From assembly GCA_004357415.1 (NCBI GenBank), contig SMVY01000030.1, positions 1 to 21,839 on the forward strand: a DNA stretch of 21,839 nt, written 5' to 3'. The notes beneath the pieces were generated by a model. That model did no database searches. It was given only the letters and a program-made list of their open reading frames with translations, and was not told the DNA's origin. Source of the stretch: Gemmatimonadota bacterium. GTDB taxonomy: Bacteria > Gemmatimonadota > Gemmatimonadetes > Gemmatimonadales > GWC2-71-9. This document shows positions 1 to 7,447 of this stretch, piece after piece (position 1 is the stretch's first letter; every line of letters starts with the position of its first letter). The position numbers and the translations under genes are program-made.

Positions 1-209
1 CGCCACGCTGAAACCCGCGACGACGTCTCCAGCTTTCAGGCGCAAGCCTAGATCTCCCGGTTTGATGTATTGAGGGGTCTGTGCTCGAAAGATAATGCCG
101 TGCGCTTCTTGATTGTGGGCCAGACCCTGGCACACAAAGAGCCAGAGGCCAGTTGCCCGGATCTCCGACTCTCGTCTCTTTGACCGTTCACTACGCCCTA
201 CGCCCCTAA
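1..209 (-). other. Unrecognised open reading frame at the left edge (possible gene fragment)
   Basis: On the minus strand one frame stays open from about base 225 to base 1 and would continue outside the window. It ends with residues such as KPGDLGLRLKAGDVVAGFSV. I do not recognise the sequence and see no Shine-Dalgarno or clear start. The region is less GC-rich than the rest of the window. It lies next to a decayed outer-membrane-protein remnant, so it may itself be a remnant or chance open frame. The call is weak. Confidence 0.18.
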
Positions 210-640
210 TTAGATCTGTCCCCACGACACGTAGGAGAACATCAACTGGACCGAATCTTCCATCAGAGTATTGGTCACGCTCGATCAGGGGATCGGACCG
301 GTCGGTCCGAAGATCGACCCAGTGCCGCTGTTCTCGAACGCATGGTAGTAACCGAGGGTTACTTCCGGGTGGCGCGTCGGGTGGATGTCCAGTCCCACCG
401 TGGCGTGGTTCCGTACGATGGCCGGCGACACGTCGAATTTGAATCCGGTGGCGATCGAATAGATGTTTTCCCAGGCGAAGCCGGGAGGACATCGATTTCG
501 AGGGCAACGACCTCGAGGGGAACTGTGAGTGGCCCGTTGGAGTACATTGGTACAGGCTGCATTATCTTCAGGCCCAGCTGGAGGCACAGGTCCTGTATGT
601 TGTACCTGACCGTGGGTAGCAGCATGCCGCTCCCGTCGGG
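210..640 (-). pseudogene. Decayed outer-membrane beta-barrel protein remnant (OmpP1/FadL-like C-terminal part)
   Basis: Read on the minus strand, the frame ending at 210-212 gives a stretch containing GFKFDVSPAIVRNHATVGLD and VTLGYYHAFEN. It then meets an in-frame TGA at 285-287 where a glycine codon would fit (GPIP-stop-SSV). It continues as TLMEDSVQLMFSYVSW to a TAA. Alternating polar/hydrophobic residues and the YYHAFEN...GP..PIP pattern resemble the last strands of OmpP1/FadL-type porins. Protein-like sequence further upstream (about 475-640, containing VPLEVVALEIDVLPASPG) lies in a different frame, so a frameshift near 470-485 is also needed. No start codon or signal peptide is visible. 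Family assignment is by eye and moderate at best; that the reading frame is broken is directly seen. Confidence 0.4.
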
Positions 641-836
641 CCTGGAGCAAGGACCGGTGCCGCTCCAGTTGGTGTGATGACTTGCAGCAGCGTCTATTTC
701 TCGGACATTCGGTGGGAGACGATCATCAAGTTGTATTGCGAGCGCCCAAGCGGTCCCGACGAACTCGATTCGAAATTGGATGGTCCGGCCAGGCCGGGCC
801 CCGTGGCGCTGAGGGTTAGGAAGGGAGCCATCGCGT
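641..836. other. Leader region upstream of the molybdoenzyme operon
   Basis: No convincing gene was seen here. The stretch must carry the promoter for the plus-strand operon, but no good -35/-10 pair could be assigned. A Shine-Dalgarno-like purine run (AGGAAGGGAG, 818-827) ends nine bases before the ATG at 837 and supports that start. Confidence 0.4.
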
Positions 837-2369
837 ATGGACTTGGCCGTTAGCCCGGAACTGGACCAGCAGCCGCTGTGGGCCAAGGTCATCGACCAAA
901 CCCGGTGTATCGGGTGCCACGCCTGCACGACCGCCTGCAAGTCCGAAAACGAAGTCCCGCTCTCCGTCACCCGGACCTACGTCAAGTACGTCGACGTGGG
1001 CCTGTTCCCCAACGTGCGGCGGGCGTTTCAGGTCACCCGCTGCAACCAGTGCGACGATGCCCCTTGTGTGACCGCGTGTCCCACCTCCGCCATGTACCGG
1101 CGGCCCGACGGCATCATCGACTTCGACAAGTCAATTTGCATCGGCTGCAAGGCGTGCATCGCCGCGTGCCCCTACGACGCGATCTTCATCAATCCCGAGG
1201 ACCACTCGGCCGAGAAGTGCAACTTCTGCGCTCACCGCCTGGACGTGGGTCTGGAACCGGCCTGCGTCGTGGTGTGCCCCACCCAGGCCATTCTGGTCGG
1301 CGATCTGCACGACCCCACGTCGGCCGTGGCTCAGATTATTCAGCGTGAATCCGTCACCGTTCGCCGTCCCGAAAAGGAGACGCGACCGAAACTGTTCTAC
1401 AAGGGCGCCCACCAGGCGACGCTCGACCCCCTCGCCGCGGCCCGGCCCGAGGGCGATCTGTTCATGTGGAGCGAGCAGGCCCACGGGTCCCACCTGGTCG
1501 TGTCGGGACATCCGAATCAGCCAACGAGCTCCGCCGCTGCCATCCTGTCCTACGACGTGCCCCACAAAGTGCCGTGGGACTGGCGGGTGAGCCTGTATAC
1601 CTGGACCAAAGGCATCGCCGCTGGGGCGTACCTCGTTCCGCTGCTGCTGGTCTTGTTCGGTACCATTCCCGCCGATGGCGTCCTGTGGCGATGGGTGGCG
1701 CCTATAATGGCGGGGACATTCCTGGGGCTCACCGGCATTCTGCTCATCTGGGACCTGGAACACCCGAAGCGATTCCTCTTCATCTTCACCCACGCCCAGT
1801 GGCGCAGTTGGCTGGTCCGCGGCGCCGTCATCATCGGGGCCTACTCCGCGGTGCTCGGGGTGCACTTCCTGTTCGCGGCGCTCGGGTCTGCCATTCCCGC
1901 CTGGCTCGGCTGGGTCGGATTGCCGCTGGCACTGATGACGGCGGTCTATACCGCCTACCTGCTGGCCCAGGCCAAGGCCCGCGACCTGTGGCAAAATCCG
2001 CTCCTCCCGCTGCAACTCATGGTGCAGGCCCTGCTGCTTGGATCGGCCGCCATCCTGCCGTTCGCCGGCCGGATGGAATCGTCGGCGGTGACTCCGCTGT
2101 TGTGGCTGCTGGCAGCAACCAGTCTTACCCACCTGCTGTTGGTGGCGGGAGAGGTCACCCTCACCCACTCGACGGCACACGCCCGGCTGGCGACGCACGA
2201 GATGACCGGCGGCCGGTACCGGAACTTCTACCGGGCCGGAATGGCCCTCACCGTGGCGGCGGTGGCCGCGCCCTGGATCGGGATGACCGCTGTCCCACTG
2301 GCGCTGATCGGCTTGCTGGCCTACGAGCACGCCTACATCCAAGCCGGACAATCGGTACCACTCGCGTGA
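837..2369 (+). CDS. Fused [4Fe-4S] ferredoxin-NrfD membrane subunit of a molybdoenzyme
   Basis: This 510-residue protein joins the electron-transfer and membrane-anchor subunits of a complex iron-sulfur molybdoenzyme. Residues 1-150 are a DmsB/PsrB-type ferredoxin with four cysteine groups: C24/27/30/34, C69/72/77/81, C101/104/107/111 and C128/131/143/147, enough for four [4Fe-4S] clusters. After a linker (150-245), residues 250-505 form about eight transmembrane helices of the NrfD/PsrC family, including the characteristic WDLEHPKRF at 305-313. NrfD proteins exchange electrons with the quinone pool. The two parts are usually separate genes, so the fusion is notable. The catalytic subunit starts 10 bases downstream, indicating one transcription unit. 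A good Shine-Dalgarno precedes the ATG. The fold assignment is firm; substrate and electron direction are not shown by the sequence. Confidence 0.93.
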   Translation: MDLAVSPELDQQPLWAKVIDQTRCIGCHACTTACKSENEVPLSVTRTYVKYVDVGLFPNVRRAFQVTRCNQCDDAPCVTACPTSAMYRRPDGIIDFDKSICIGCKACIAACPYDAIFINPEDHSAEKCNFCAHRLDVGLEPACVVVCPTQAILVGDLHDPTSAVAQIIQRESVTVRRPEKETRPKLFYKGAHQATLDPLAAARPEGDLFMWSEQAHGSHLVVSGHPNQPTSSAAAILSYDVPHKVPWDWRVSLYTWTKGIAAGAYLVPLLLVLFGTIPADGVLWRWVAPIMAGTFLGLTGILLIWDLEHPKRFLFIFTHAQWRSWLVRGAVIIGAYSAVLGVHFLFAALGSAIPAWLGWVGLPLALMTAVYTAYLLAQAKARDLWQNPLLPLQLMVQALLLGSAAILPFAGRMESSAVTPLLWLLAATSLTHLLLVAGEVTLTHSTAHARLATHEMTGGRYRNFYRAGMALTVAAVAAPWIGMTAVPLALIGLLAYEHAYIQAGQSVPLA

Positions 2370-2379
2370 GGGCGCCACC

Positions 2380-5286
2380 ATGACGCTGCACGACCTAAGC
2401 GAGAGGGTGAGCGCGGCGCGCAAGGAGGTCGAGAGCCGGGGCGAGACCTTCTACCCGGGCCCGAGCCGGATTCACCTGGCGTCGTTCCCTCCCAAGGAGC
2501 GGTGGGACGACTGGGTCGAACTCGATTCCACCGCTTGGCCCGAGCGCAAGGAACGGCACTTCACCCTGGTGCCCACCATTTGTTTCAATTGCGAGTCGGG
2601 CTGCGGGCTCCTCGCGTACGTCGACCGCGACACGCTGCAGATCCGCAAGTTCGAGGGGAACCCCGAGCACCCTGGATCCCGGGGACGCAATTGCGCCAAG
2701 GGTCCGGCGACGCTGACGCAGATCACCGACCCCGATCGTATTCTCTATCCGCTCAAGCGCGCCGGTGAGCGGGGTGAGGGTAAGTGGCGGCAGGTGACCT
2801 GGGATGAAGCACTGGACGACATCGCCGGCCGCATCCGTCGTGCGGTGCAGGAGAAGCGGCACAACGAGGTGATGTATCACGTGGGCCGTCCCGGCGAGGA
2901 TGGATACACCGAACGGATTCTTGCCGCCTGGGGTGTGGACGGCCACAACTCCCACACCAATGTGTGCTCGTCGAATGCCCGGGCCGGCTACCACTACTGG
3001 ACCGGCATCGACCGGCCCAGCCCCGACTTCGCCAATGCCAAGGTGGTGTTGCTGATCTCGGCCCACCTGGAAACGGGGCACTATTTCAATCCCCACGCCC
3101 AGCGCATAATGGAAGCCAAGCAGGACGGCGCCAAACTCATCGTGTTCGACACCAGGTTGTCGAACACGGCGACCCACGCGGATCACTGGGTGGCGCCGTA
3201 TCCCGGGTCGGAGGCGGCCATCATGCTGGCGGTGGCCAACGACCTGATCCAGCGCGATCGGTACCACCGGGAGTTTGTCCGCCAGTGGTGGAACTGGCAG
3301 GAGTATCTGGCCGCCGAGCGCCCGGATCTTGAAGCTACGTTCGAGAACTTCGAGGTAGCATTGAAGGAGATCTACGCCGAGTACACCTTTGCCTTCGCGG
3401 CGGCGGAGTCGGGTGTGGACGAGGCGGTGATCCGGGATATCGCCGAGATCGTGGCCACGGCAGGTACCAGGCTGGCGACCCACAGTTGGCGCAGCGCCGC
3501 CGCGGGGAATGAGGGCGGGTGGCAAGTTTCCCGGACCCTGTTCCTGCTCAACGCCCTGATGGGGGCCGTGGCCACCGAGGGCGGCACCTACCCCAATGCC
3601 TGGAACAAGTTCGTTCCCCAGCCGATCCACACTCCGCCGCATCCCAAAGTGTGGAATCCGCTGACCTGGCCGCTGGAGTACCCGTTGGCCATGAACGAAC
3701 TGTCGTTCCTGTTGCCACATTTTCTGAAAGAGGGACGCGGCAAGCTCGAGGTGTACTTCACCCGGGTGTACAACCCCGTGTGGACCAATCCCGACGGTTT
3801 CTCGTGGATCGAAGTGTTGTCCGACGAGTCGCTCATCGGGCTGCACGTTGCGCTGACTCCTACATGGAACGAATCCGCCTATTTTGCCGACTACGTGCTG
3901 CCGATGGGACACGGTCCCGAACGGCACGATCTCATGTCATACGAAACTCACAACGGACAGTGGATCGGCTTTCGCCAGCCGGTACTGCGTGCCATGCGTG
4001 AGCGGCTGGGCCAGCCGGTGAGCGATACCCGGGAAGTGAATCCGGGCGAGGTCTGGGAAGAGAACGAATTCTGGATCGATCTCACCTGGCGTATCGATCC
4101 CGACGGCGATCTCGGCATCCGCCAGTATGTCGAATCCAAGCGTGAACCGGGCACCAAGCTCGGCATCGACGAATACTACGCCTACATGTTCGACCACTCC
4201 GTGCCCGGGCTGCCGGAGGCCGCCGCGGCCGAAAACCTCACGCCGCTGGAGTTCATGCGGCGATACGGGGCGTTCGAAATCCAGTCAGGCATGGATCCGG
4301 TCTACCAGCAACCCGTCCCCACCGCCGAATTGGAGGACGTGCGCGAGAACCAGCTCGGACGGGTCTTCACCCGGGCCCCCAAGTCTGACAGCCCGAATAT
4401 TGTGCCGCAGGCGAGCCCCGAAGGAGATGACGAAGGGCGCCGGCCGGTGGGGGTAACCGTAGATGGCAAGATCGTGCGCGGCTTCCCTACACCCAGCGGC
4501 AAGCTCGAGTTCTACTCCTCGACCCTGGCCGAGTGGGGCTGGCCCGAATACGCCATGCCGACGTATATCAAGAGCCACATCCACCGCGAGCGCCTCGATC
4601 GGGATCAGATGGTGTTGATCTCCACCTTCCGCCTGCCGGTCCATATCCACACCCGCAGCTCCAACGCCAAGTGGTTGACCGAGATCGCCCATAGCAACCC
4701 GCTGTGGATTCACCCGGTCGACGCCGGCCGCCTCGCGGTACGCACCGGCGACCTGCTCAGGGTGGAAACCGAGATCGGTTACTTCGTGGTGAAGGCCTGG
4801 GTGACCGAAGGCATCCGCCCTGACGTGGTCGCCTGCAGCCACCACATGGGCCGGTGGAAGCTCGACGACTCACACCAAGGGCCGGCGACCGCCACGGCAA
4901 ACCTCGAGCACCGTGGATCCAACTGGCATCTCGGCCGCACCCATGGGGCCGGTCCCTACCAGTCGGACGACTCGGACTCCAGCCGCATTTGGTGGACCGA
5001 TGTCGGCGTGCATCAGAACCTTACCTTCCCGGTCCATCCCGACCCGATCTCGGGCCAGCATTGCTGGCACCAGGCGGTCCGTGTCCTGAAGGCTCAACCG
5101 GACGACCGCTACGGCGACGTCTCCGTCGACAGCGCCAAGTCCCGAGCCGTGTACCTCGACTGGCTCGCTAAGGCACGCTCGGCAGAACAGCACTCGCCCG
5201 ACGGTACCCGGCGCCCCTTCTGGCTCATGCGCCCCCTGAAGCCGCCCAAGGAAGTGTTCCGGATTCCTGGAGGGGATACGGACTAA
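2380..5286 (+). CDS. Molybdopterin oxidoreductase catalytic subunit (DMSO reductase superfamily, Psr/Phs/Soe-like)
   Basis: A 968-residue bis-MGD molybdoenzyme. C68-x2-C71-x3-C75-x29-C105 binds the proximal [4Fe-4S] cluster. The central region carries the typical molybdopterin fold (for example VVLLISAHLETGHYFNPHA and LIVFDTRLSNTATHADHWV). The C-terminal dinucleotide-binding domain spans roughly residues 745-850. C196, in SHTNVCSSNARAG, is the likely molybdenum ligand; a cysteine there is usual in polysulfide, thiosulfate and sulfite enzymes. There is no twin-arginine signal, only about 60 hydrophilic residues before the cluster, so the subunit probably stays in the cytoplasm, as described for SoeABC sulfite dehydrogenase. 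The gene follows the fused ferredoxin/NrfD subunit and precedes a TorD chaperone, so the complex appears complete. Sulfite oxidation is one possibility; reduction of a sulfur, selenium or arsenic compound cannot be excluded. Confidence 0.93.
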   Translation: MTLHDLSERVSAARKEVESRGETFYPGPSRIHLASFPPKERWDDWVELDSTAWPERKERHFTLVPTICFNCESGCGLLAYVDRDTLQIRKFEGNPEHPGSRGRNCAKGPATLTQITDPDRILYPLKRAGERGEGKWRQVTWDEALDDIAGRIRRAVQEKRHNEVMYHVGRPGEDGYTERILAAWGVDGHNSHTNVCSSNARAGYHYWTGIDRPSPDFANAKVVLLISAHLETGHYFNPHAQRIMEAKQDGAKLIVFDTRLSNTATHADHWVAPYPGSEAAIMLAVANDLIQRDRYHREFVRQWWNWQEYLAAERPDLEATFENFEVALKEIYAEYTFAFAAAESGVDEAVIRDIAEIVATAGTRLATHSWRSAAAGNEGGWQVSRTLFLLNALMGAVATEGGTYPNAWNKFVPQPIHTPPHPKVWNPLTWPLEYPLAMNELSFLLPHFLKEGRGKLEVYFTRVYNPVWTNPDGFSWIEVLSDESLIGLHVALTPTWNESAYFADYVLPMGHGPERHDLMSYETHNGQWIGFRQPVLRAMRERLGQPVSDTREVNPGEVWEENEFWIDLTWRIDPDGDLGIRQYVESKREPGTKLGIDEYYAYMFDHSVPGLPEAAAAENLTPLEFMRRYGAFEIQSGMDPVYQQPVPTAELEDVRENQLGRVFTRAPKSDSPNIVPQASPEGDDEGRRPVGVTVDGKIVRGFPTPSGKLEFYSSTLAEWGWPEYAMPTYIKSHIHRERLDRDQMVLISTFRLPVHIHTRSSNAKWLTEIAHSNPLWIHPVDAGRLAVRTGDLLRVETEIGYFVVKAWVTEGIRPDVVACSHHMGRWKLDDSHQGPATATANLEHRGSNWHLGRTHGAGPYQSDDSDSSRIWWTDVGVHQNLTFPVHPDPISGQHCWHQAVRVLKAQPDDRYGDVSVDSAKSRAVYLDWLAKARSAEQHSPDGTRRPFWLMRPLKPPKEVFRIPGGDTD

Positions 5287-5287
5287 T

Positions 5288-5391
5288 GAATGCCACGAAT
5301 AGTGAATGCCACGAATAATGAATAATGAAATGCTTGGGTCGGCCATCGTTTCATCATCCATTATTCGTGGCATTCATTATTCGTGGCATTC
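5288..5391. repeat. AT-rich inverted repeat built from two 13-bp direct repeats on each arm
   Basis: The 13-mer GAATGCCACGAAT occurs at 5288-5300 and 5304-5316. Its exact reverse complement occurs at 5363-5375 and 5379-5391, always with a 3-bp spacer (16-bp period). Pairing continues inward: 5317-5331 matches the complement of 5348-5362 at 12 of 15 positions. The result is a hairpin with arms of about 44 bp and a loop of about 16 bases. The inner arm also holds a 7-bp repeat (TAATGAA twice). The element is much richer in A+T than its neighbours. It fills the gap between the catalytic subunit and the chaperone and reaches the chaperone start codon region. It could be a small non-autonomous mobile repeat, an mRNA-stabilising or attenuating hairpin, or both. 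It lacks a terminal U-tract on the plus strand, so it is not a standard terminator. Confidence 0.9.
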
Positions 5392-5397
5392 CGTCTA

Positions 5398-6294
5398 ATG
5401 ATGGAATTGTTTCGTGCACTGGCTGTCTTGGCCGAACCCCCCACGCAGGAGACCGAACGCCTGGCCGAGGTTCTCGGCATCGGCCGCCCGCCGGCAGGGG
5501 ACGAGTATGCCGAGCTGTTTCTGTTCCAACTGTACCCCTACGCCTCGGTCTACCTTGGGCCGGAGGGGATGCTGGGCGGCGAGGCCCGCGACCGCGTGGC
5601 CGGCTTTTGGCGGGCCATCGAGGCGGAGCCACCGGCGGAGCCGGACCACGTGGCCGTGCTCCTGGCGCTGTACGCCCACCTGGCCGAACTCGAAGACCAG
5701 GCGTCGTCAACCCGGCAGAAGGCAGCCATCGGCACCGCGCGCGCGGCCTTGCTGTGGGAGCACCTGCTGAGTTGGCTTCCCGGGTACCTCGACAAGGTCG
5801 CAGATCTGGCGCCCGAGCCGTACCGGCGTTGGGGTGAGGTGCTGATAGCCGCCCTCCAAGAGGAGGCTCGGAGGACACCTCTTCCCCAAGCGCTTCCGCT
5901 CCATCTTCGGGCTACAGAAGCGCTGAACCCCCGCAAGGCCACCAGCGAGGACGTGTCGCAAGCCGTGTTGGCGCCCCTTCGGTGCGGCATGATCGTCACC
6001 CGGACCGATCTGGCACGGGCCGCACGCCAGATCGGGCTCGGGCTCAGGGCGGGCGAGCGCCGGTTTGCGCTCGACTCTCTCCTGGCCCAGGATGCGCCCG
6101 CGATGTGGCGGTGGTTCCAGGATGAAGCACTGGAGTGGTGCCAGCGGCACCGTGCCCGAGATGCGTGGCTGCCGGCTATCGCACGGGATTGGGCCGCTAG
6201 GGCCCAGTGTGCCGCCGACGCGCTCGGTCGCCTTCGGCTGGAGGCTGCTGGCACTCGGCCGGCTGGAACCGTATCATCGACGATGGCACCATGA
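5398..6294 (+). CDS. TorD/DmsD-family molybdoenzyme maturation chaperone
   Basis: An all-helical protein of about 298 residues with features of the TorD family: an early YPYASVYLGPEGMLGGEARD segment, where the YLGPEGMLGG part resembles the family's usual aromatic-Gly-rich region, followed by helices containing LLWEHLLSWLPGYL. TorD-type chaperones bind the apo-catalytic subunit and assist insertion of the molybdenum cofactor. Its place directly behind the catalytic gene fits that role. At about 298 residues it is longer than the usual 200-230, with an extra C-terminal part of unknown function. The start is uncertain: GTG 5383 lies inside the inverted repeat, while ATG 5398 and ATG 5401 lie just after it. 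I chose 5398. No good Shine-Dalgarno is visible, and the hairpin could limit ribosome access. The stop overlaps the next start (ATGA). Confidence 0.85.
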   Translation: MMELFRALAVLAEPPTQETERLAEVLGIGRPPAGDEYAELFLFQLYPYASVYLGPEGMLGGEARDRVAGFWRAIEAEPPAEPDHVAVLLALYAHLAELEDQASSTRQKAAIGTARAALLWEHLLSWLPGYLDKVADLAPEPYRRWGEVLIAALQEEARRTPLPQALPLHLRATEALNPRKATSEDVSQAVLAPLRCGMIVTRTDLARAARQIGLGLRAGERRFALDSLLAQDAPAMWRWFQDEALEWCQRHRARDAWLPAIARDWAARAQCAADALGRLRLEAAGTRPAGTVSSTMAP

Positions 6295-6449
6295 GCCTGG
6301 AGGTGCGGGACCGTTGCGAACGGTGCGCCGTCCCCTTGGGCCACTGTAGTTATGAGTGCACCTTCTGCCTTGTGTGCGCCGGGGACATGAAGTTCGTCTG
6401 TGCTGATTGTGAGGGGGAACTGGTCTCCCGCCCCAGGCGTTCCACCTGA
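6291..6449 (+). CDS. Small DUF1272-like zinc-ribbon protein
   Basis: A 52-residue protein with eight cysteines: C9/C12, C19, C23/C26/C29 and C37/C40. The pattern C-x2-C ... ECTFC-x2-C ... C-x2-C-x-GEL matches the DUF1272 family as I remember it, which is short and of unknown function. The paired cysteines predict one or two zinc (or other metal) sites. The ATG overlaps the chaperone stop codon (ATGA), so translation is probably coupled and the gene belongs to the molybdoenzyme operon. An upstream in-frame extension inside the chaperone gene is not plausible. A link to the molybdoenzyme is inferred only from position. Confidence 0.75.
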   Translation: MSLEVRDRCERCAVPLGHCSYECTFCLVCAGDMKFVCADCEGELVSRPRRST

Positions 6450-6467
6450 CTGGAGCCCCTGGAGCCC
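6450..6467. repeat. 9-bp tandem duplication in a short intergenic gap
   Basis: CTGGAGCCC occurs twice back to back in the 49-bp gap between the zinc-ribbon gene and the secreted HExxH protein gene. There is no clear terminator or promoter in the gap. Confidence 0.6.
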
Positions 6468-6498
6468 TCCTTGCGGTTGAGTATCTCGGAGCATCCTT

Positions 6499-7341
6499 AT
6501 GCGGGCAGCTGGTCTCGGCGCCCTCGTGGCCTCCATCGTCGTGGTCACCGGCGCCAACGCTCAAGTCCCATTCAACGCCTGCCTGGACCGGCGCGACCAG
6601 CCGATCAAGGCCGTGGTCGACAACACCCTCCCCTATGCCGGCGTCGCCACCATCACCGTGGACGGTGTCCCGGTCATCCTCTACAACAAGCAGGCACTGA
6701 GCAGATCCTCACCTCAGGCCCGACACTTCGTGTACCTGCACGAATGTGGGCATCACGCGCTCCGGCACGTGTGGAAAGATCCGTCGCGGGTGTGGGAGAT
6801 GGAGGCGGATTGCTGGGCGATCCAGCAGATGGTCGAGCAGGGTCTCATCAAGAAACGCAAAGTGGACGAGTTGCAGGCCGAAATCGGAATGTACCGCGGG
6901 TTGGGCAGCCTGAAGGGCTGTGTCGAGGTCAAGACCGATCAGGATCTGTGGCGCCGGAGCCTGGATCTCCTGACATTGGCGGGCGCTCACAAATTCGACG
7001 CCATCCGCGGAGATCCGATCGTAGAGGCAGAGGAGCGCGGATTCTTCGAATCGACGCTGGACTTGCCAGGGATCTTCAATTGCGAGTTGACGCCCGAGGA
7101 ATCGTTTTCGTGCAAGATCTTCAACGGGCGTGACGAGAAGGCGGCGCTGAAGCACTACCACAAGGTTCTGCCGATCATTCAGTCGTGGCTCACCGACGAC
7201 TGGTTGACCTTCGAGCGGGTCAGGGCGCGGCCGACGGAACTCCGCCGGTTCGTGGCTCAGGATATCCAGTCAGGGTCGTTGATTACCCTCGTGGCCACCA
7301 GTGCCTACGACATACGGTTTCGTTACCAACCGACACCCTAG
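6499..7341 (+). CDS. Secreted putative zinc metallopeptidase (HExxH motif)
   Basis: A 280-residue protein starting with a signal peptide (MRAAGLGALVASIVVVTGANAQ, cleavage probably after ANA). It carries a gluzincin-like zinc site: HECGH at 81-85 gives two histidines and the catalytic glutamate, and EMEADCWA at 100-107 supplies an acidic third ligand (E102 or D104). This arrangement resembles peptidases with HExxH followed by ExxAD. It has six cysteines (C28, C83, C105 and three further on), some likely in disulfides. No membrane segment follows the signal peptide, so the protein is probably periplasmic or exported. The C-terminal half matches nothing I recognise. It lies 49 bp after the molybdoenzyme operon and may be read through, but nothing ties it functionally. 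Peptidase activity is inferred from the motif alone. Confidence 0.7.
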   Translation: MRAAGLGALVASIVVVTGANAQVPFNACLDRRDQPIKAVVDNTLPYAGVATITVDGVPVILYNKQALSRSSPQARHFVYLHECGHHALRHVWKDPSRVWEMEADCWAIQQMVEQGLIKKRKVDELQAEIGMYRGLGSLKGCVEVKTDQDLWRRSLDLLTLAGAHKFDAIRGDPIVEAEERGFFESTLDLPGIFNCELTPEESFSCKIFNGRDEKAALKHYHKVLPIIQSWLTDDWLTFERVRARPTELRRFVAQDIQSGSLITLVATSAYDIRFRYQPTP

Positions 7342-7447
7342 CGGTGGACGACATTTTATGGCACCTTCGGCGGAATCCCCTTCGGTAGCAGCGAGCCCGG
7401 TTCGAATCGGAACTCCAGCGCCGTCAGGCGACACTGGTCGGGGAAGA

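Noticed and set aside
1131..2423. Long minus-strand open frame (430 codons) opposite the ferredoxin/NrfD gene
   Set aside because: It lies opposite a gene with clear domain motifs; its translation is low-complexity (Gly/Arg/Gln/Val-rich) and typical of high-GC antisense frames.
2395..3927. 510-codon minus-strand open frame opposite the molybdoenzyme catalytic gene
   Set aside because: The plus-strand frame carries the cluster cysteines and molybdopterin fold; the antisense translation has no recognisable domain.
7399..7408. GGTTCGAATC resembling a tRNA T-loop
   Set aside because: The flanking bases do not pair as a T-stem on either strand, and no acceptor stem or anticodon arm could be built around it.
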